Positions 30,842 to 41,446 of a DNA stretch of 64,000 bases are shown piece after piece. This DNA comes from Komagataella phaffii GS115 (lineage: Eukaryota > Ascomycota > Pichiomycetes > Pichiales > Pichiaceae), in contig NC_012966.1 of assembly GCF_000027005.1 (NCBI RefSeq), forward strand, positions 1,714,297-1,778,296, written 5' to 3'. The stretch's first letter is position 1, and every line of letters begins with the position of its first letter. The translations under genes were made by a program, and so were the position numbers. Under the pieces are notes generated by a model. That model did not search any database and was not told the DNA's origin. It saw nothing but the letters and a program-made list of their open reading frames with translations.

Positions 30842-33800
30842 AGAATATTGGCTCTTTCACAAGAGATCGTGTAGACTCTATGGTCTCTGAATGTTCTTCA
30901 GCTTCATCTATTCATGATCAGCTTGTCAATGAGAATGATTACGCTGTCTTTGGTGGTGTTGGAAATGCATCGATTCCATCGTCAATCTCAAGTTTCCACT
31001 ACACCTATGTGAACAATGGAGACACTGACGTTCCACTTCAAAGCTTAGACGGAAATATCAGAAGAGCTTCTAGTATAGAAAGGAACAGTCGGAGGAGTTC
31101 CTCCGTTGATCTTCAGGATAGAGCCAAGTTCCGTTTCTTTGATGTTGATGATATACAGAATGCCCATGGTAGCAGTACCATGGATAGTGGCGAATTTGAA
31201 ATAGACTATGTCCCATATTGGAATCAAGAGGATGGTAAACATGAAAATGAAGGCCAACGAAGGTTCTTGAATCAAGCAGAATCAAGAACAACACTAGAAG
31301 AAAGGGTTCGACTTTTAGCTAGTAATGATATGACCTCGGATTACGGTTCGGGATCTCTTGAAACTCACAGTGCCAATCCACCTGAAAACAAAACAGACGC
31401 AAGTAAACATGACGTTTATTTCAGCGATTTCCCTGCAATAACCTCGTTCCAGCGCTTCTACATCGCAGAACAAGATTTGGTAGTAGGGATTGCGGGATAC
31501 CGTTCAAATTTTTATAAGATTTCTGGTTGCTACGTTTTCTATGCTATAACTTTAGGTTTAGGCTACCTTATCCTTCGATGGTTCCCTAAGTATCAAGTCA
31601 GTTTTTCAGGGGATGCATGTCCTTTAGCCAAATCCGACTGGTACGTCGTGGAAACAGAGTATGGAGAGTTAGAGATTTTGAAACCCAAACGTACATGGTA
31701 CAACAAGCCTCTATCTACATTTTTGAACTTAAAGGAAAGCGAGGGGGATGGGCAAACCGATAGTTCGCAAGACGTACTAGATGAGTTCGTTGGTTCGGAG
31801 CATGATCCAATAGTTCCAGTTTTGATCACGCTAAATTACAGATATCTGACTCTGATATATTCTCCAATGGAAGACTTATTTAAAACAAATCGAAATTGGT
31901 CTGATGACTGTTGGAAAAGTATTGACTTGGTAGAGAACGGTCTATCTTACGATGTGGTGACTGAACGCCAGACAGTATTTGGACCTAATAGTCTTGATAT
32001 TCAGGAAAAATCAGTTGGAGGATTATTAATGGACGAAGTGTTGCACCCATTTTATATCTTTCAGATTTTTTCTATTATTTTGTGGCTGCTGGATGACTAC
32101 TACTATTATGCCTCTTGCATATTTATCATTTCATCTTTAAGCATTATTCAGACCTTGATAGAAACCAAGAAAACTATGAAACGGCTGAGAGATATGTCAC
32201 ATAGTGAATGTGAAGTTCGAGTTTGGAGAAATGGTTTTTGGAAAGAAATCAACTCAAGAGATTTGGTTCCTGGAGATATTATGGAGGTCGATCAGTTCAA
32301 TTCGTTTCCTTGTGACGCTATCTTGATTTCTGGCAGTATCATAGTCAACGAGTCCATGTTGACAGGAGAATCAGTTCCCGTTAGCAAGAAACCGATCCCT
32401 CTAGATTGCATGCAAGTTTTGGTTCATGAATTGAAAAACCAAAAAATATCAAGCACACTTTCCCGGTCTTTTTTGTATTGTGGAACTAGAATAGTCAAAT
32501 CATCAAGACTGAAACTGGATCAACCTGCTATGGCTTTGGCTGTAAGAATTGGCTTCAACACCACGAAAGGTTCATTGGTCCGATCAATGCTTTTCCCTAA
32601 ACCAGTTGGATTCAAATTATACAATGACTCCTTCAAGTACATTGGGTTTATGGCTCTAACTGCTATGTTTGGCTTCATTTACTCAATTTTGAACTTCCTC
32701 AAATTACGACTGGATCGTGGTGTCATTATTTTAAGGGCGCTGGATATAATCACAATCGTGGTGCCTCCAGCTTTGCCCGCAACCCTGACAATTGGCATTT
32801 CTATAGCATTGAGCCGTTTGCAAAAGAGGAAGGTATTCTGTATTTCACCTGCGAGGATAAATATTGCTGGTCAGCTGAACATTCTCTGTTTCGATAAAAC
32901 AGGGACTCTTACTGAGGACGGTCTTGGTATCTTAGGTGTTCACGTAGTTTCTTCAGATGTTAATTTCGGTGCGATGATTAAGACTGGCGACGAGTTGCAC
33001 AGGATGGGAATCGAACGCTCAAGGAAAAATTTTTTGCTCTTAACATCAATGGCAACTTGCCATTCTTTGCACAATGTGGATGAAGAACTGGTGGGAGACC
33101 CTCTCGATTTCAAGATGTTTGAGTTTACGGGCTGCAAACTTATAGATGACATCAATGATCCCTTTCTGAAAAAATTTCAAAACCAACTTGAGGAGAACGT
33201 CACTTTGTGCAAAATAGATGATACCAAGGAAGTCATTGTCTTGAAACAATTCGATTTTGTTTCTGATCTAAGAAGAATGTCGGTGGTTGTAACGCTCTTG
33301 GATACAGAAGAATGTTTTTCTCTTGTGAAAGGAGCACCTGAAATTATCATCACTTTATGCCGACAGGAATCGCTGCCATCAAACTATGAAGAGCTACTGG
33401 ACCATTATACACATAATGGATACAGGGTGATCGCTATTGCAGCTAAAAGATTGTGTACTTCGATTGACGAATTGCTTTTGAAAAACATTCTGAAAAACCG
33501 AAGTATTGTTGAGGCGGAGTTGGAATTTCTGGGGTTCATTATCTTTGAAAATAAGCTAAAGTCATCTACGACATCCACCCTGCAATTGTTACATGAAGCC
33601 AATTTGCGGACCGTAATGTGTACAGGTGACAATATTTTAACCGCTATTAGTGTTGGTAGAGAATGTGAGATTCTTCGTTCAAAATCCAAACTATTTGTTC
33701 CGCAGTTGATTGAGTCTGAAGAGGGCACTGACGGATTGGATGTCTTATGGAGAGATATCAATGACTCAGAGAGTATTCTAGATTCAACTACACTCGTCCC

Positions 33801-34884
33801 CTTAGAGCCAAATTCTGATGACTACCAGCTAGCCGTAACTGGTGATGTTTTCAAGTATCTTTTAACTTCTGATTCAATATCTGAATCTACCCTAGAGAGA
33901 ATGCTAATCAAGACCGGAGTTTTCGCTAGAATGTCCCCTGATGAAAAGCATGAACTAGTGGAACAATTACAAAAATTAGATTACAGTGTTGGATTTTGCG
34001 GAGATGGCGCTAACGACTGCGGTGCATTAAAAGCTGCTGATATCGGAATTTCATTGAGTGAAGCAGAAGCATCTGTGGCCGCACCTTTTACATCTCAGAA
34101 CTTTGAGATTTCGTGTGTGCTAGACGTTATCAAAGAAGGGAGAGCGTCATTGGTAACCAGCTTTTCTTGTTTCCAGTTTATGTCGTTGTATTCTGCAATT
34201 CAGTTCATCACGGTGTCGATTATGTATCACCGCGGCTCTAACTTGGGGGATTTTCAGTTTCTTTATATTGATTTGCTTCTGATCCTTCCTTTAGCGATAT
34301 TTATGTCATGGTCTAAGCCATATCATTTGGTTTCAAAGAAGAGGCCTTCTGCAAACTTAGTTTCCCCAAAAATTTTGATTAGCCTTCTAGGGAACATTCT
34401 CATACTACTAGCATTCCAACTCACCGTTTGGCGCCTTGTTCAGTTGCAACCTTGGTACATTCAGCCGGTCCCCGGAAACGATGATGATGTGCAATCTTCA
34501 GAAAACTCTGTTTTATTTGAGTATTCCAACTATCAGTATATTTTGGTGTCTGTTGTTTTAACTGCTGGTCCTCCTTATAGAGAACCAGTAGATGACAACA
34601 AACCTTACATTTGGAATGTCATGCTCGCAGCAATTTGTTCGACTGTGATAATGTTTATTCCTTCCAGTTCTTATTTGGGGAATCTTTTGCAATTAACTGA
34701 CATCTCTGTCTCTTTTGCTCTCTTTATTGTTGTTTTCGGTGGCATCAATTTCATTACATTATACATTGCTAACAGGATATTTTTCCCATGCATCTCACAG
34801 TGCTACAAAAGATATTTCAGAAAGGGAAAAAGTTCAAAAAAATTCAAAATCCTGGAGAAAGAGTTCAAGTACTGCCAAGTCTAA
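30838..34884 (+). CDS. YPK9: P5B-type ATPase Ypk9 (ATP13A2 homologue)
   Basis: The 1348-residue P-type ATPase has a long Ser-rich cytoplasmic N-terminus, the P5-specific N-terminal membrane spot (about 220-245), TGES at 509-512, PPALP at 643-647 (the P5B M4 signature), DKTGT with phosphorylated Asp at 686, and GDGAND at 1055-1060. About ten helices form the membrane domain. Ypk9 is the vacuolar homologue of ATP13A2, a polyamine exporter of the lysosome linked to metal tolerance. S. cerevisiae Ypk9 is 1472 residues, with a longer N-terminus. An internal ATG at residue 15 could also start the protein. It converges with the CX9C gene. Confidence 0.92.
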   Translation: MKNIGSFTRDRVDSMVSECSSASSIHDQLVNENDYAVFGGVGNASIPSSISSFHYTYVNNGDTDVPLQSLDGNIRRASSIERNSRRSSSVDLQDRAKFRFFDVDDIQNAHGSSTMDSGEFEIDYVPYWNQEDGKHENEGQRRFLNQAESRTTLEERVRLLASNDMTSDYGSGSLETHSANPPENKTDASKHDVYFSDFPAITSFQRFYIAEQDLVVGIAGYRSNFYKISGCYVFYAITLGLGYLILRWFPKYQVSFSGDACPLAKSDWYVVETEYGELEILKPKRTWYNKPLSTFLNLKESEGDGQTDSSQDVLDEFVGSEHDPIVPVLITLNYRYLTLIYSPMEDLFKTNRNWSDDCWKSIDLVENGLSYDVVTERQTVFGPNSLDIQEKSVGGLLMDEVLHPFYIFQIFSIILWLLDDYYYYASCIFIISSLSIIQTLIETKKTMKRLRDMSHSECEVRVWRNGFWKEINSRDLVPGDIMEVDQFNSFPCDAILISGSIIVNESMLTGESVPVSKKPIPLDCMQVLVHELKNQKISSTLSRSFLYCGTRIVKSSRLKLDQPAMALAVRIGFNTTKGSLVRSMLFPKPVGFKLYNDSFKYIGFMALTAMFGFIYSILNFLKLRLDRGVIILRALDIITIVVPPALPATLTIGISIALSRLQKRKVFCISPARINIAGQLNILCFDKTGTLTEDGLGILGVHVVSSDVNFGAMIKTGDELHRMGIERSRKNFLLLTSMATCHSLHNVDEELVGDPLDFKMFEFTGCKLIDDINDPFLKKFQNQLEENVTLCKIDDTKEVIVLKQFDFVSDLRRMSVVVTLLDTEECFSLVKGAPEIIITLCRQESLPSNYEELLDHYTHNGYRVIAIAAKRLCTSIDELLLKNILKNRSIVEAELEFLGFIIFENKLKSSTTSTLQLLHEANLRTVMCTGDNILTAISVGRECEILRSKSKLFVPQLIESEEGTDGLDVLWRDINDSESILDSTTLVPLEPNSDDYQLAVTGDVFKYLLTSDSISESTLERMLIKTGVFARMSPDEKHELVEQLQKLDYSVGFCGDGANDCGALKAADIGISLSEAEASVAAPFTSQNFEISCVLDVIKEGRASLVTSFSCFQFMSLYSAIQFITVSIMYHRGSNLGDFQFLYIDLLLILPLAIFMSWSKPYHLVSKKRPSANLVSPKILISLLGNILILLAFQLTVWRLVQLQPWYIQPVPGNDDDVQSSENSVLFEYSNYQYILVSVVLTAGPPYREPVDDNKPYIWNVMLAAICSTVIMFIPSSSYLGNLLQLTDISVSFALFIVVFGGINFITLYIANRIFFPCISQCYKRYFRKGKSSKKFKILEKEFKYCQV

Positions 34885-34927
34885 CTATTTCTGTAAGGTA
34901 AAAGCGATAACAAATATTTTTCTGATG

Positions 34928-35119
34928 TCACCATTTCGTTCGCAAGAAGCGCTCAACACAGCTTTTGTAGGCAAGGTACTGTCTCATACAGACATCCTTG
35001 TTCATGTTCTGATAGTGTTTCGTGATGCAACTCCCATACTCTTGTGCCTCTAGGGGGCATTTTGCTGAGATTTCGACAAATTTGTGAGTACTTTGTTTCA
35101 GCGTCTTGTTCCAAGACAT
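34928..35119 (-). CDS. twin CX9C protein, NDUFAF8-like
   Basis: The 63-residue protein has two Cys-x9-Cys motifs: C.LEAQEYGSC and C.RQYLAYKSC, separated by a short loop. This is the helix-turn-helix fold imported by Mia40 into the mitochondrial intermembrane space. Spacing and the EAQEYG...C....C....L.SC pattern recall NDUFAF8, an assembly factor of complex I. The frame is open to 35209, but the ATG at 35119 gives a compact CX9C protein; upstream residues look unrelated. It lies 43 bp from the YPK9 stop, tail to tail. Other small CX9C proteins are possible. Confidence 0.7.
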   Translation of the reverse strand: MSWNKTLKQSTHKFVEISAKCPLEAQEYGSCITKHYQNMNKDVCMRQYLAYKSCVERFLRTKW

Positions 35120-35457
35120 ATTGATGTTGAAAGTGATCGGAAGGCAAGCAGGAAAATGATACGCTGGAAAACCCCAACACCACTTTATCAACCTTATTGT
35201 ATCAATCAAATGTTCCCGAATATCGTTACGTGTGAAGTCTGCATTTTATGTCGTTGCTGGGGCGATTGCTTTAGTCGTACTCTCCTATGTTCTTTTATAA
35301 TATTCATTCTGCTAGGTAGGAGGAATAGTTTTCTCTATCTGGGCCGCAATTTGGTACCTAAACACTTTATACTACATCAGCTCATTGAAGCTGGCTCAAT
35401 TTTTCAAAGATTAAGTCCCTTCAGCGAGGCTATATATCTCATTATGTGGCATAATTT
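35120..35457. other. intergenic between CX9C gene and SNF2
   Basis: This 338 bp region follows the 3' end of SNF2 and precedes the CX9C gene start. A plus-strand open frame runs across it into SNF2 without a recognisable start or domain. It looks like an antisense shadow. Confidence 0.4.
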
Positions 35458-38400
35458 TTACTCTTTCAAGGGCTGTGCATTAGGAACACGTCCAGACGAC
35501 TCGAAATCTGTAGTCGCAGTGTCGCTTAATATAGATGAATCAGAGATCCCTTCATTATCATTGAGCTTTGAAACGTACTTGGCAGTGGAGGTACGCGGGG
35601 GACTATCTTCTTTGAACCTTGGCATAAATGCTGTCTCTAACTGTTGATTGTCACCAGTAAAATTATTTTCAACCTTGCTTGTATCTTTTGGGGTTTGAGA
35701 CATTTTGCTGATACCAAGCATTGAATCCAGATTGCTAAAATCAATGGTAGAGTTCCCGGTGATCTCCCTATATTTCAAAAGAGCCTGTCCTTCCAACAAT
35801 TCTGCATCATTGTAGACAACTGAATTCTCTTCATTGTAGGTGCGGGCATTATTAAACATCAGGTGGATATCGTTCATGAATTCTTCCAAAGAAACGTAGA
35901 CTAGTCGACTGATTCGCTTCTTGATAACATCAAACGCAATGGGGTACTTGATTAAAATGTAGTAATCGGGATAAAGCCGCTTGGGGGGTTTCGTCAAAAA
36001 GATGACACTCAAGTTACGACCATCTTTCATATACTGTAAAAGATGGTTATTGATTGCAGTGATATTGTCCTGCAACTGTTGTCTCTCACGGTTGTCTAAA
36101 ACCGGTAATGTCGAGAACAAATGTCTAGAAAGAGGGACATTGAAGCCTGGCTTCAATTTTCCCTTGGTACGTCCAGCATCTTTTGGCTTGAGAGTTCGAA
36201 TTTTTGCGACTTTCATAGGCTTATTATCACTCTTATGTTTCTTGCGGACATCGACGACATTAGTTTCGGCTTCCAAGTCATTCAGTTCACGCTTTGTGCC
36301 ACCTTCTGTAAATGTGAGGCCGTCATCTGTTGCCTTTCCCTTACTTTTTCTTCCGGGTTCAGGTCCATCGTTATCATCTTCAGAATCCTCTAGCTGACGT
36401 AGCCATTGCTCCTCCGTCATGTTATCATCGTAGTGCATCATCTTGCGTTCCCTGTTTCCTCTACCATAAATATCAATATCCTCATTCTTCTGCATGAACA
36501 AGTCGGGATCCTGGCTGTAAACTTCAGGCAATTCCGCTTCAGTGAAGAGCCTGGGCAAAATCTTCGTCTCTTCTACTCTATCCTTGTCCAATTGTTGGAA
36601 TTTTCTTAGTTCAGTATCATCTCTAGCTAATAACTGATTTAGCTCGTCATCATCCATATCGTCATCGAATTCAGAGTCCGATTTTTTACTCTCTCCAGCT
36701 TCTAACAATTGCCTCAAAATAGCTTCTTGTTCTTCTGCAGTAGATTTGTTATCAAATCGACCTGCTTGAATAACTTTTCCGTCAATATCCAACTTTTCAT
36801 ACGCCTTACTCAAGATGACTTCCTCAATCGAATCTTCTGTAATTAACCGAAGAATCCGCACCTCATTCTTTTGGCCAATACGATGAGCTCTATCTTGAGC
36901 TTGTAAGTCCTGATGAGGATTCCAATCACTGTCGAAAATAATAACGGTATCTGCAGTCTGCAAGTTCAAACCCAAGCCACCAGCTCTTGTAGATAACAAA
37001 AATGCAAAGTAATCTGAGCCTTCAGCATTGAACAGTCGTAACATGTCCTGTCTGTCATCAGACTTGGTCGCTCCATCTAATCTTAGATATTTCATATCCC
37101 TGAGCCTCAAAAAGTCTTCCATGATATCCATAATCTGAGTCATTTGAAAGAAAATTAGTACTCTGTGCCCAGTGGCCTTAAACTTGGGCAAAATTCTGTC
37201 AAGCAACTCAAACTTTCCACTGACACGCCAGATATTATTATTGGTCTCTCTGGTGGGATTTATCAAATTTTCTACTTCTTCGAAAACGAAAGGATGATTA
37301 CAGATCTTTCTCAGCTGCATAAGCTTGTTATTTAAGCCCTTTACACCAATTGGTTTCTTTGATTCATCGCCAACAAAGAGTTGGTTGTATTTGAGCATTT
37401 GCTCATACAATTTAATCTGCAAAGCTGACGATTTGCATTTGACGACTTTTTCGATTTTTTCTGGTAAATCCTTTTCAACGTCTTTTTTCAGGCGCCTCAA
37501 TAAAAACGGTCTCAATACTTTGTGCAGTCTTCTAATGACCAAAAGAGTTTCTTCTTCCGATAAGGCTATTTTATCATGAGAACCAGTATTTGCAAAAGGG
37601 GTATTGAACCATTCATCAAAAGATTTCACAGAATTGAAAATTTTGGGTAAAACAAAGTTTAAAAGTGCCCAAAGTTCAGGAAGGCTATTTTGAAGTGGTG
37701 TCCCCGTAAGAATTAGCCTATAATCCGAGTGATAGTACTGGGTTAAAGTTGACGATAGTTTGCTATTGGCATTCTTCATTCTATGCCCTTCATCGATTAT
37801 CATATGCACCCATTTCACTTTGCTCAGTAAAGGCCTATCCTTAATGATGTACTCATAGGTGGTCAGCAGAACCTGAAACTTTTTCGCCCTAATATCAGCC
37901 TGAACAGTTTTCCTGAACTGGGGATTGCCCTTGTAGGTTATTTTCTTTAGCGAAGGAGCCCATTTGTCAAACTCAGAATTCCAATTGGTTAACGTCGACA
38001 AAGGAACGATCACTAAAAAGGGGCCCGGTATGTTTTTTTTCTCTACTAAATAAGTGAGCAAAGAAATGGTCTGAATCGTCTTGCCTAGACCCATTTCATC
38101 AGCTAAAATACCATTCAGTTTGTTATTAAACAGTGATACCATCCATTGCAAACCTTTCACCTGGTATTCTTTTAGAACCCCTCCCACCAATATCGTTGGC
38201 TGTTTGGTAATTTCTTCCTTAATTTTATGAGCAATGCTATAATAGTCGGTGCTTGAGTCGTTATTGTCTTTTGCGTCAAGATTGTCATCCATATATGTAG
38301 ATCCCCCTCCGAGAAAAAGTTTAGATTCTTGTTGTTGGTCTTTTACTGCCTGGGCCAAAGAGTCCAGAAAACTGTTTGTCTGCTTTAGAAGATGTGTAAT

Positions 38401-40466
38401 TCTTGCATCTTTCGTCTGATCCAATAACTTGATGTAGGTTTCCTCATCATTAGCTTTTAAAGCTTGCAGCCGTTGCCTAGCATTCTTTTCTATCCTTTTT
38501 TGCTCATCTCTTTCGACTAACGAATGAAAATGATATATAAGTTTTCCCATCTTGGAACGTCTTTCTTTCATAGTCATTCTACAATCCTTTAGATATTTGG
38601 AGGATTCGATGATATTATCTAGCTTTTTGATCTGTTTGGTTTGCTCCATCTGCACAGCAAGAGACTGTTGCTGAACATACAAGTTGTTCGTAACCACAGC
38701 ATCATCAATAGATACTTTCCGAGTTTTAGAAAGAAAATTAGGATGGTTGTTGATTAGTAAAGAGTTTTGATGATGGGTAATGGATAGAATGTGGCCTCTC
38801 AAGGCCTTCTGGAGAGGAAGTAGCATGATGGCATCAAGTTCAAGCTCCAAACCTCTCAAAGCAGTTTCATTATGAAAATTCGATTCCATTCGCATTTTCT
38901 CTAATGAGTCCTTATAATAGTCAATGCTCAAGCTATGAAGAAGGTCATATGTTTCTCTTGCAGCAGATGTGTTGATCACTGGAGGATGGACACTTGGTAA
39001 TAACATGCTTGACCTGTGGCTTGCTAAAGATTCGAATGGAATCGAGCCCTTCGGAGGGGCAAACGGGACAGTAAAACTGTCTACTTTCACAGTGGGATCA
39101 TGCACTTGCACAATATTCAAAACTGTGGGCATTTTTTTTGTGAGTTCAGATATAGATACAGGTGGAGTGTCTGGAGGAAACATTTTCAGGATCAAGGGTG
39201 TAGAAGTGTTTGCCACTCTAGCAACCTCTTGACCCGATTGTGGAATGAGTTGTGTTGTCATTTGAGAATTGGGAAATTGTGGTGACGATATGTTAGGCTG
39301 TGTTTGTATGTGTTTCTGCTGGAGAAGATATGGTTGCTTAGGAGTTTTGCTTGCAGTAAGTGATGAATCCCTTTTCCCTTTAAATCCCACGCTCTTATCA
39401 GTCTGAGAGCCTTTACCAATTGATGCTGGATGGCCGACAGGTGCCTGGGAATAATTTTGCAATTGACTAACATTCTGTGGCAAATTCTGGGATATCGATT
39501 GTTGCATCGATTGGTTAAAACCGTGCTCCTTGAATGCATCCTGAGAATGCTCTAAATCTGTTTTGACACCTCTAGACTTTGTATTCTCCACTGGTGTATT
39601 GACTCGTTGCTTCAGTTGATTATAGGCAGTCGAAAGAACTTGTCGCACCTCAGGAGGCAGCTGTTGATTCTTTGCTAATCCCCGGAATGCGGTAAGCTGC
39701 GCCTTCAAAAGAAACGATTGCTGTGAATTGAAAATTGTAGTCGCATTCATACTGCTAGTAGCTACTTGAGGTTGCTTTTGCTCTTGCTGGTGGTCTTGGT
39801 CCTGCCGTATAGTGTTATAATTTTGGCCAGAAAAAGTTTCGGGTGGCAGTTGATTATTGGGCAAATACGCTTGTAAAGGATTAACAACAGAGGAGGCACT
39901 TTGGGTCTGGTCATAGGCAGTGGAGTGTATATCAGAAGATGTAGTACTTGAGAACCGCTTTTCTTGCTCTTGGACATGAGGTAATACATCAGAGAAACTT
40001 GGCTCTTGCATTGAAAACTGTGACCCTGGCTGAACTGGTTTTTCGGATTTATTGGTCAGTACTTGTTGCATTGAATGATCGAGGTCCTCTGGTTTTTCTA
40101 GGTGGTCTAATTGATCTGATAGTTCAGATTGCTCAACTTGTTCCTCCTTTTGTGTTTGTCCTTGGCCCAAATTGTGCTCTTGCTGCCGCTCCAGAAAGCG
40201 ATGTGTACCTTCTCCATATGATTGGTCAACTATATGAGACTCTTGCTGATTTGTTGTGTTGTCCTTGTTTTTGGCTGCGAACGTCAAGTACTTGGTCAAC
40301 TGTATATATTCTGGGTAACTAGTTGCCTGTTGGCCATATTGCTGATTCATTTGAAGCCAGCGCTAAAAGATACATGTTAATATTCGAATGGTTAAAAAAA
40401 TAATTCAGAAAAAATACGAACATTGTAAGCCTGATTCACTTCTGAGGTTAATTGTTCACGGTCCAT
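35458..40466 (-). CDS. SNF2: SWI/SNF catalytic subunit Snf2 (two exons)
   Basis: The protein of about 1649 residues has a Gln-rich N-terminus (to about 430), a QLQ motif (near 235), HSA helix (about 600-690), SNF2 ATPase with DEMGLGKT near 768-775 and the DEGH box, helicase C domain, an acidic linker, and a C-terminal bromodomain (about 1460-1570). It is the ATPase of SWI/SNF, or possibly its RSC paralogue Sth1; the Gln-rich N-terminus and length favour Snf2. I place a first exon at 40422-40466 (15 codons), an intron at 40363-40421 and the main exon from 40362. Joined, the start reads ...NQAYNRWLQMNQQYG, which fits the N-terminus of this family. A shorter start at 40350 without the intron is possible. 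Confidence 0.85.
40363..40421 (-). other. SNF2: SNF2 intron (59 nt)
   Basis: The donor is GTTCGT (not the usual GTATGT/GTAAGT), the branch is TATTAAC and the acceptor TTTTAG. Phase 0 splicing joins codon 15 to CGC TGG CTT CAA ATG and gives family-like sequence. The first exon, if not spliced, would stop a few codons into the intron. Confidence 0.6.
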
Positions 40467-40658
40467 TTGTTGCTAGATAAGACTTGGCTATGACAATACT
40501 GTATGTATACTCTGACAAATGGCAAATTGTCTGTGCACTACAACTCAATATTGATTACGTAAGTTAAGCTCATATAGCTATAATATTACAATGCCAGAAA
40601 TTTTGTAGCTGTAGCTACAGACAGTAAAATCTTTCAGCTCAAAGGACAATGAAATGTG

Positions 40659-41186
40659 TCACATGCTATCGGGTTCCTGGTACGCTGGCAAGTCCTCTTC
40701 TTCTATACCTGCTGATCTTCCTGCTTCAATAAATAACGTTTCAAACTCCTTAACAAACTCAACAAAACCTCCCTCATTGAATACAATCTCCAGCGAACAA
40801 TGATGTGTCTGATTTGAAGCTAGAGGCAACCCACATTCCAAAGGATTGACTACTATAAAGCTGCATCTCCATCTGGTAGGCCCAATCCATGGAGTTACTA
40901 ATTCAGATTGAGTGATAGTCCTATACGGCAAATTAAAACTTTGAAAGTCGCCACCTCGTAGAGCACTTGTTATCATCAGAACTCTTTTATTGGTGACGTA
41001 AACGTTTCCTACGGCTTTGAGGAAATTTCGTCTCATCAAAGAGTGTGGAATTGTAATTTGTAAACTAGTCCTATCTGGTGAACGATAAACTACCAGTTCG
41101 CCTGGAAGCGGAATAAACGGCAAACTGCTGTCATTAGACGTATCAGATGTCATGCTATCATTTAGGATCACACAGTTCAGAGACAT
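40659..41186 (-). CDS. WBP2/GRAM-like protein (UPF0664 type)
   Basis: The 175-residue protein has a GRAM/PH-like fold signature: GNVYVTNKRVLMIT, the SFNLPYRTI strand and a W.GPTRWRCSF segment. A C-terminal LPAYQEP resembles the short PY-like motif of WBP2 proteins that bind WW domains, such as those of Rsp5/Nedd4. The fungal relatives are known as stress-induced UPF0664 proteins. A second ATG 11 codons in (41153) is possible. It is followed by SNF2 and preceded by TAF7, all on the minus strand. Confidence 0.7.
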   Translation of the reverse strand: MSLNCVILNDSMTSDTSNDSSLPFIPLPGELVVYRSPDRTSLQITIPHSLMRRNFLKAVGNVYVTNKRVLMITSALRGGDFQSFNLPYRTITQSELVTPWIGPTRWRCSFIVVNPLECGLPLASNQTHHCSLEIVFNEGGFVEFVKEFETLFIEAGRSAGIEEEDLPAYQEPDSM

Positions 41187-41446
41187 TACTTACTTTTGCC
41201 CTGGAATTGTTGGAACCTAGAAGAGAACGATCTAGCACGGTGGTACTAGTTATCACTGTGCACGCAGTCGCTTCCGCGAAGTGAGGAACAGTAGTTCCAA
41301 GAACTAGATGAAGCTACAGACTGGATATTGGCCTTCCAGTATTGAGATCCAACGGAAATTAAGCTAGTACATTTCCAAGAGGAAAGAAGGGTCCATAAAA
41401 ACTGAAGCGTTTCGATACTCAACTGTTGAAACTATACTTGTATCGT

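Noticed and set aside
35084..35647. 187-codon plus-strand open frame antisense to the SNF2 3' end
   Set aside because: It starts with a non-ATG codon, has no recognisable domain, and lies mostly over intergenic and SNF2 antisense sequence.
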